A program made the position numbers and the translations under genes. From Botryosphaeria dothidea (taxonomy: Eukaryota > Ascomycota > Dothideomycetes > Botryosphaeriales > Botryosphaeriaceae), in contig WWBZ02000040.1 in NCBI GenBank assembly GCA_011503125.2, positions 992,001 through 1,056,000 of the forward strand: a stretch of 64,000 bases of DNA, in the 5' to 3' direction. This document shows positions 60,059 to 64,000 of the stretch, in pieces; positions within the stretch are counted from its first letter, which is position 1; each line of letters begins with the position of its first letter. The notes under the pieces are model-generated. The model saw only the letters and a list, made by a program, of their open reading frames with translations, had not been told where the DNA came from and searched no databases.

Positions 60059-62478
60059 TCAAATCCCAATATGCACAAACGGAGCCCACGCCAAAATGAT
60101 GCTTTTTGAGGTAGCTATGAATGCATCGGACCTGAACTTGGTAATGTTAAAGCTTACAAGCGGTCCCTTCGATGCGAGTTCCTTCAGCTCATCTCCTGAA
60201 GCTGGTAGTTGGAATCTTGACTGGCCGGGCAGTTCGCGAATTTGGTCCTCGAGGGTGGTGAGACGCTTCGTGAGTTCCTGTCGATGGAGTACCATGTCGC
60301 CTTTGTTCGATGCAGAGATAGACAGTTGAGTAAACTGCTCCCTGATCTCTTCATATTGCGATGAGACGTCTGGGTTAATCGAACTAAGGTCCGAAACGTC
60401 TACGCGATTTCCGATGAGGAATCCAAATATCAGCCCCCGATCCATCTCCAAGAGTGTTTGGGCTTCTTCGGGTCCACTCCCTGAATTCGATGACGCTACT
60501 TCTGCAAAGGTGGAAAGATTCGACAGACCAGACAATCTGAACTGCATGTCTTACCGCGTCATTGAGCGCGGGCTGACATGAGTCAATAATGCTATTGTCT
60601 TTGCACTCAGCTCGTTCGCTTCTGCCCACCGTTCTCTACACATCAGCATAAGTGCGGCAGACCGTGCCGCCCTCAATCTCTGCATTGGTGAAGCACTTTC
60701 TGGTATTGAAGTTTCTTTCAAAGTCTCGATGGCTTCGTCGAACCGAGCCCATCTCTTCTCACCGTCCGTACCACAGGTGGAAAGTTCCATCTGTCTCCAG
60801 CCTAGCCAATATGCATAATCCGACCAATCAGTGTGGGTCTTCGGTGTACTGTCCAAAGCCACTCGACTCCACGATACCGCCTCCTCTAGCTTTCCTACAT
60901 TAGGCTCCGGCTCGACAGTGCCCAGGTACTCCTCGTAGATCCGAGTCGCCAGGTTATGGGTGTACGTGGCATATCTCAACCATTCCGATTTAGGAGTCAC
61001 CTCAACGGCTTTCCTCGCAAGCATGAGCGACTCGGATCGATCTTCATCAATATGAGTATTCGTATATCGGGTTGAAAGCTTAGTGCTGAGGTTGTTGAGA
61101 TACCTCCCATGATCCAACCTGCTCCAAGTGCACTTTTCCGCCTCTCTAGCGCAATCAATGGCTTCGTTGAGATCCTCGGGCCGCTTGTACCGATTTTACA
61201 GGCAGGAAAGGGATGTTCCAAGTCCATTCAGTCTGACAGCACGTTGACCGTTTTAGGCGGCGGTCCACGAGACACTATCTCGAGCTTTGGAAACGGCTTC
61301 CTCTTTGTCTTCCGCAGCACCCGATGTCTCATAGCGGGCTTGCAGGGCAATGGCCAGATTGGATGATACCATTGCCCTATCATCATTGGACAGATGGGTC
61401 GATGCAAGGGCAGTGCGGTAGCCCTCTATAGCCTCATCGAGCACTTCTTCATGTTAGTTACACGTCCCTTGTAGCCGAGGTAGTACCTACAGGACCGCTG
61501 ACCGCTGTGATAGAAGAGTACATTGAGGCATACAGCAAGGCCCTGGTGGAAATTTGGTCATTCTGGATGATCAGACGGTGCCTCCGCCAGAGTTTGTTTA
61601 CCGTAATCAACTGCAAGGTGCAAAAATTGGACCCCTCGCCCTCGCTCATACACCTCTCTATACCTATTTGTGAGATCGACGAGTATTCCAACCCGATCAT
61701 TGCTCCCAGCAGGACACATACGCCACGCGGTATGCAGCATTTCGATTGACTCGTCCAATGCCGACAAAGGTAACAGTCCGGCGGCGTAGCTCGCTGCCAG
61801 CACAGCGCTACAGTGACTAAACGCGTTGCATCTACGAGGTAACCCATCCGGCATTGACTCGCAGACAGCTTTCGCAAGCGGCAGTGCTTCTTGCAAATCC
61901 GCGATGTTTCTAGTCTTCTCAAAGCGCTGGTAAAGCCCTCATTCTAGGTCGTCCATGTAACGCCACCGCTCTGGGTCATCCCTTTTTGTAGACTCTTCCA
62001 GAACATGGCGTCTCGCCAGGATCAACCGATCGAGAACTTCAAGCTCTTCGAAGCTTTTGTAGATACTCTCAAGCTGTTCCTGGACGGTCCGCAAGTACAC
62101 GAGGTGATAGGTCGGGTCAAAATCAGAGCGCTCTACAGCTTTGTACGAAAGCCGGAGGGCTTCTTCCAGGTCTTCCCGCTTTTTGGAGTAGCCGAATCTA
62201 TCTTTGAGAACTCCAGCAAGCAAGCAGCAGACGAACGGTCTCTCGAAGTGGGAACCTGGCGCCTCTTCCAGCCATGTATTAAATAAATACACTGATCGCT
62301 CAAGATCCACCGGAACACCATCCCGGACATCGCCTCGCCGGGAGATGGAGTGCGCGAGCATCCAGGCCATTTTTAGATACTTTTCCGAACCTTTAGGAGA
62401 ACGACGTACTACTGTGTCGGCATTTTCGATGGCGGACTCCAAGGTGTTCCGGCTTCCATCGCTGTTACATATACGCAC
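60059..62478 (-). pseudogene. TPR-CHAT protein with five in-frame stops
   Basis: Tandem tetratricopeptide-like repeats of the fungal TPR-CHAT type, a caspase-related domain class. Readable from NTLESAIENADTVVRRSP at about 62450, through LEEALRLSYKAVERS, GLYQRFEKTRNIADLQEAL and LDEAIEGYRTALAST, to RPEDLNEAIDCAREAEK. The pre-CHAT block follows, FAEVASSNSGSGPEEAQTLLEMDRGLIFG, then LPASGDELKELASKGPLVSFNITKFRSDAFI, stopping at 60059 before the catalytic His and Cys would appear. A 47 bp intron (61444-61490) is intact. In-frame stops are TGA 61939, TGA 61558, TAA 61253, TAA 61196 and TAA 60551. No indel is needed to keep the frame. All five fit CGA-to-TGA or CAA-to-TAA change. The 5' end is missing beyond about 62490, where repeat DNA begins. 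Confidence 0.78.
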
Positions 62479-62529
62479 GGACTGTGCCCCGGATCCTCGT
62501 CCGCAGCTGCCCTGTTGCAGTCCGTTACC

Positions 62530-62935
62530 ACCTGTTTACCTCCCGACAGGCTTTAGATAAACCCGTTTAAGTGGGTTTTTCACCAATCTCGGCGCGGCTT
62601 GGCGCCGTTTTAATAACGACCTCCTGGCGGGTGCCCGCCGGCGTCCGCTATACGGCTGGCAACCGGCCGCGAGTGCCCGGTATTTGTATATACGTCGTTA
62701 TGGTGTTTGTTTTGGTGTTTATTAACACCTGCTTATAAGCGGACTAGCGCGCGCCACTGCGTGAGTCAAAATTACGAAACTATCGTACGGTTCGCGTGCA
62801 ATCAGACACCTCTTTTGATGAAATAAGCACCCCTCAACAGGGGTGTGCTTATCTTAGCGAATTAGCTGTCTAATTGCGCACAAAGAGGCACTAATCCGCA
62901 AGGGGTGCCAACCACATGGAACATGCCCCACCTAA
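62530..62935. repeat. Hairpin-rich repeat island
   Basis: Several inverted repeats in 400 bp: 62559-62578 (AAACCC/GGGTTT arms), 62626-62639 (GGCGGG TG CCCGCC, perfect), and a long imperfect pair 62798-62834 / 62839-62877 with arms meeting at a CAAC loop (AAGCACCCCT, CAAC, AGGGGTGTGCTT). The long arms look like two transposon ends placed head to head. No coding capacity. It abuts the broken 5' end of the TPR-CHAT pseudogene. Confidence 0.6.
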
Positions 62936-64000
62936 TTTCCACAGCTGAAACCTGCTATGACTCAGCATTGCCTATTCACTTTCTTACCTTTCCATCTTTG
63001 CCTTTTTTTTTTGAACTTCTTCGTTGGCAAAGTATCGTTTTAGAAATCCGGTCCTCTCCTTCCCAGACTCCATCAATTTTTGCTGCTATATGCGCCAGGT
63101 AGGTTGATGTCAGCGCCATCTCCGTCGTTCAGCTGTCCGATAGAGGGTATCGTCCTTGTGTGGACAGTACGTCTTGGACGTCAAAGGAGCGAAAGAACAC
63201 ATTGTGAGACTATCTAACGAGGTTTAATATCTTTGGGATGCTTCGAAATCTTATAGCAGTTGGTTGAGCGGGGCTCGACAAGCTCCATTGACACGATCGG
63301 GAAGCTTTAACCATGCATCCGTGAGTGTAAGTCGCGGCGTTCCAGGTTGACCGATCAAACTCAATCCGGGGCATGGGCGCAATACGATGAAGAATGTCAG
63401 GCTACGCGCACTTACTTGGCCCTTTCGAGGTAGGGAAGTCGGTAAAGTCGTAGATGCTCTCGAGAGATAGAAGACAAAAATTTCTTCCGCTTTCAATGAT
63501 CCGTTTCGCGAATGACCGGAGCTAATAGTTTCTAGCGCAAATGAGAAAGTGACTAAGTAGAACCAACTGATCGAGAGGCTTGCATTTACCGAGGGCACTA
63601 GGTTCGACTTGTCGCTCTAGGAGCAGAAGCCTACCTGTCTGCAGCATACTCGAGTCTATCTGCTCCATAGGATTGAGCGGTGAAGTACAGAGCCTTCTGC
63701 TCCTGGTATATTTTAGTTAAGGGGGATGGCGGAAATCAACAGTCGCCCATACGGTTGCGAGGACGCCCGCTGGTAAGAAAAGCCTGGGAGCAAACTTCTC
63801 GCGAGGTCAAGCAGATCTATCCAGCGCTCAAAAAGTTTCCACTACCATCGCTTCTCAGATAGCGAGCGCGGTACCCTCTCCAGCAAGCACAGCATTCTGG
63901 CCGGATGGTCCAAGCAGGACGACAATTAGATATTAACCAAGAGCGTAGATAAACTTTTCATCCATGCTACAAGCGTCTACCGTTTTCTGCGAAGCTCCAG
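62936..64000. other. Right edge, no gene recognised
   Basis: Only short frames without recognisable content, including a 115-codon minus-strand frame (63251-63598) I do not support. An 11-base T run occurs near 63002-63013. Confidence 0.5.

Noticed and set aside
60551..61941. A-to-I RNA editing rescuing the TPR-CHAT stops
   Set aside because: Fungal editing typically rescues UAG by one change; three of the five stops are UAA, needing two edits each, so decay is more likely. RNA data would decide.
63251..63598. 115-codon minus-strand frame at the right edge
   Set aside because: No domain, no convincing promoter and a composition unlike the window's real genes.

Overview
This is nuclear DNA of a filamentous ascomycete (Pezizomycotina). 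The evidence is dense genes on both strands, 47-92 bp GT-AG introns with CTAAC/CTRAY-type branch sites, Zn2Cys6, HET, Goodbye/STAND and Alt a 1-like protein families, and AT-rich gene-poor islands. A plant-associated Dothideomycete is my best guess from the gene content, but the class is not proven. All intron borders below were placed by reading splice sites and checking that the joined frame stays open.

Layout. 0.6-9.5 kb is a conserved housekeeping block: Tsr4/PDCD2 (-), a GST (+, with one frameshift), Sgt1/Ecdysoneless (-) and the spindle-pole protein Pcp1 (+), the last two sharing a 389 bp promoter. 9.9-18 kb is mixed: an ankyrin fragment, a small TA-flanked inverted-repeat element, a V8-type serine protease with a frameshift just before its catalytic serine, a 2.9 kb gene-free stretch and a secreted carboxylesterase. 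18.3-25.2 kb is a maltose-utilisation-like cluster: regulator (-), MFS sugar permease (-) and GH13 alpha-glucosidase (+). Permease and glucosidase share a promoter rich in CreA-type sites.

25.2-28.6 kb is the most unusual part. Two ~92% identical 136/137 bp MITE copies, in opposite orientation and each with its own 5 bp target duplication, sit in the 3' ends of the glucosidase gene and of a convergent NACHT (NLR-like) gene. Each supplies the last residues and the stop codon of its gene, and ankyrin coding sequence of the NLR continues beyond its MITE. The P-loop of the same NLR is readable only through a GA-AG intron and a 15 nt micro-exon.

29.3-33.8 kb is gene-poor, bordered by a small cysteine-rich secreted protein and an Alt a 1-like secreted protein. 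DOP1/DopA (34.8-40.7 kb) is intact. From 42.5 to 62.5 kb the window is an accessory region of self/non-self-type genes and decayed metabolic genes: a Goodbye-STAND pseudogene, an FAD-monooxygenase pseudogene broken by AT-rich DNA, a P450 pseudogene, an intact HET gene with a GGA-repeat tract, an intact divergent UNC93-like transporter/TauD dioxygenase pair, a frameshifted acidic-repeat gene, a response-regulator-like relic, and a TPR-CHAT pseudogene with five in-frame stops all explainable by C-to-T change. A hairpin-rich repeat island (62.5-62.9 kb) bounds its 5' side. The last kilobase holds nothing I can name.

Several otherwise well-preserved genes carry single-base indels, mostly in short homopolymers, so some frameshifts may be sequencing errors; read-level checking would settle these.
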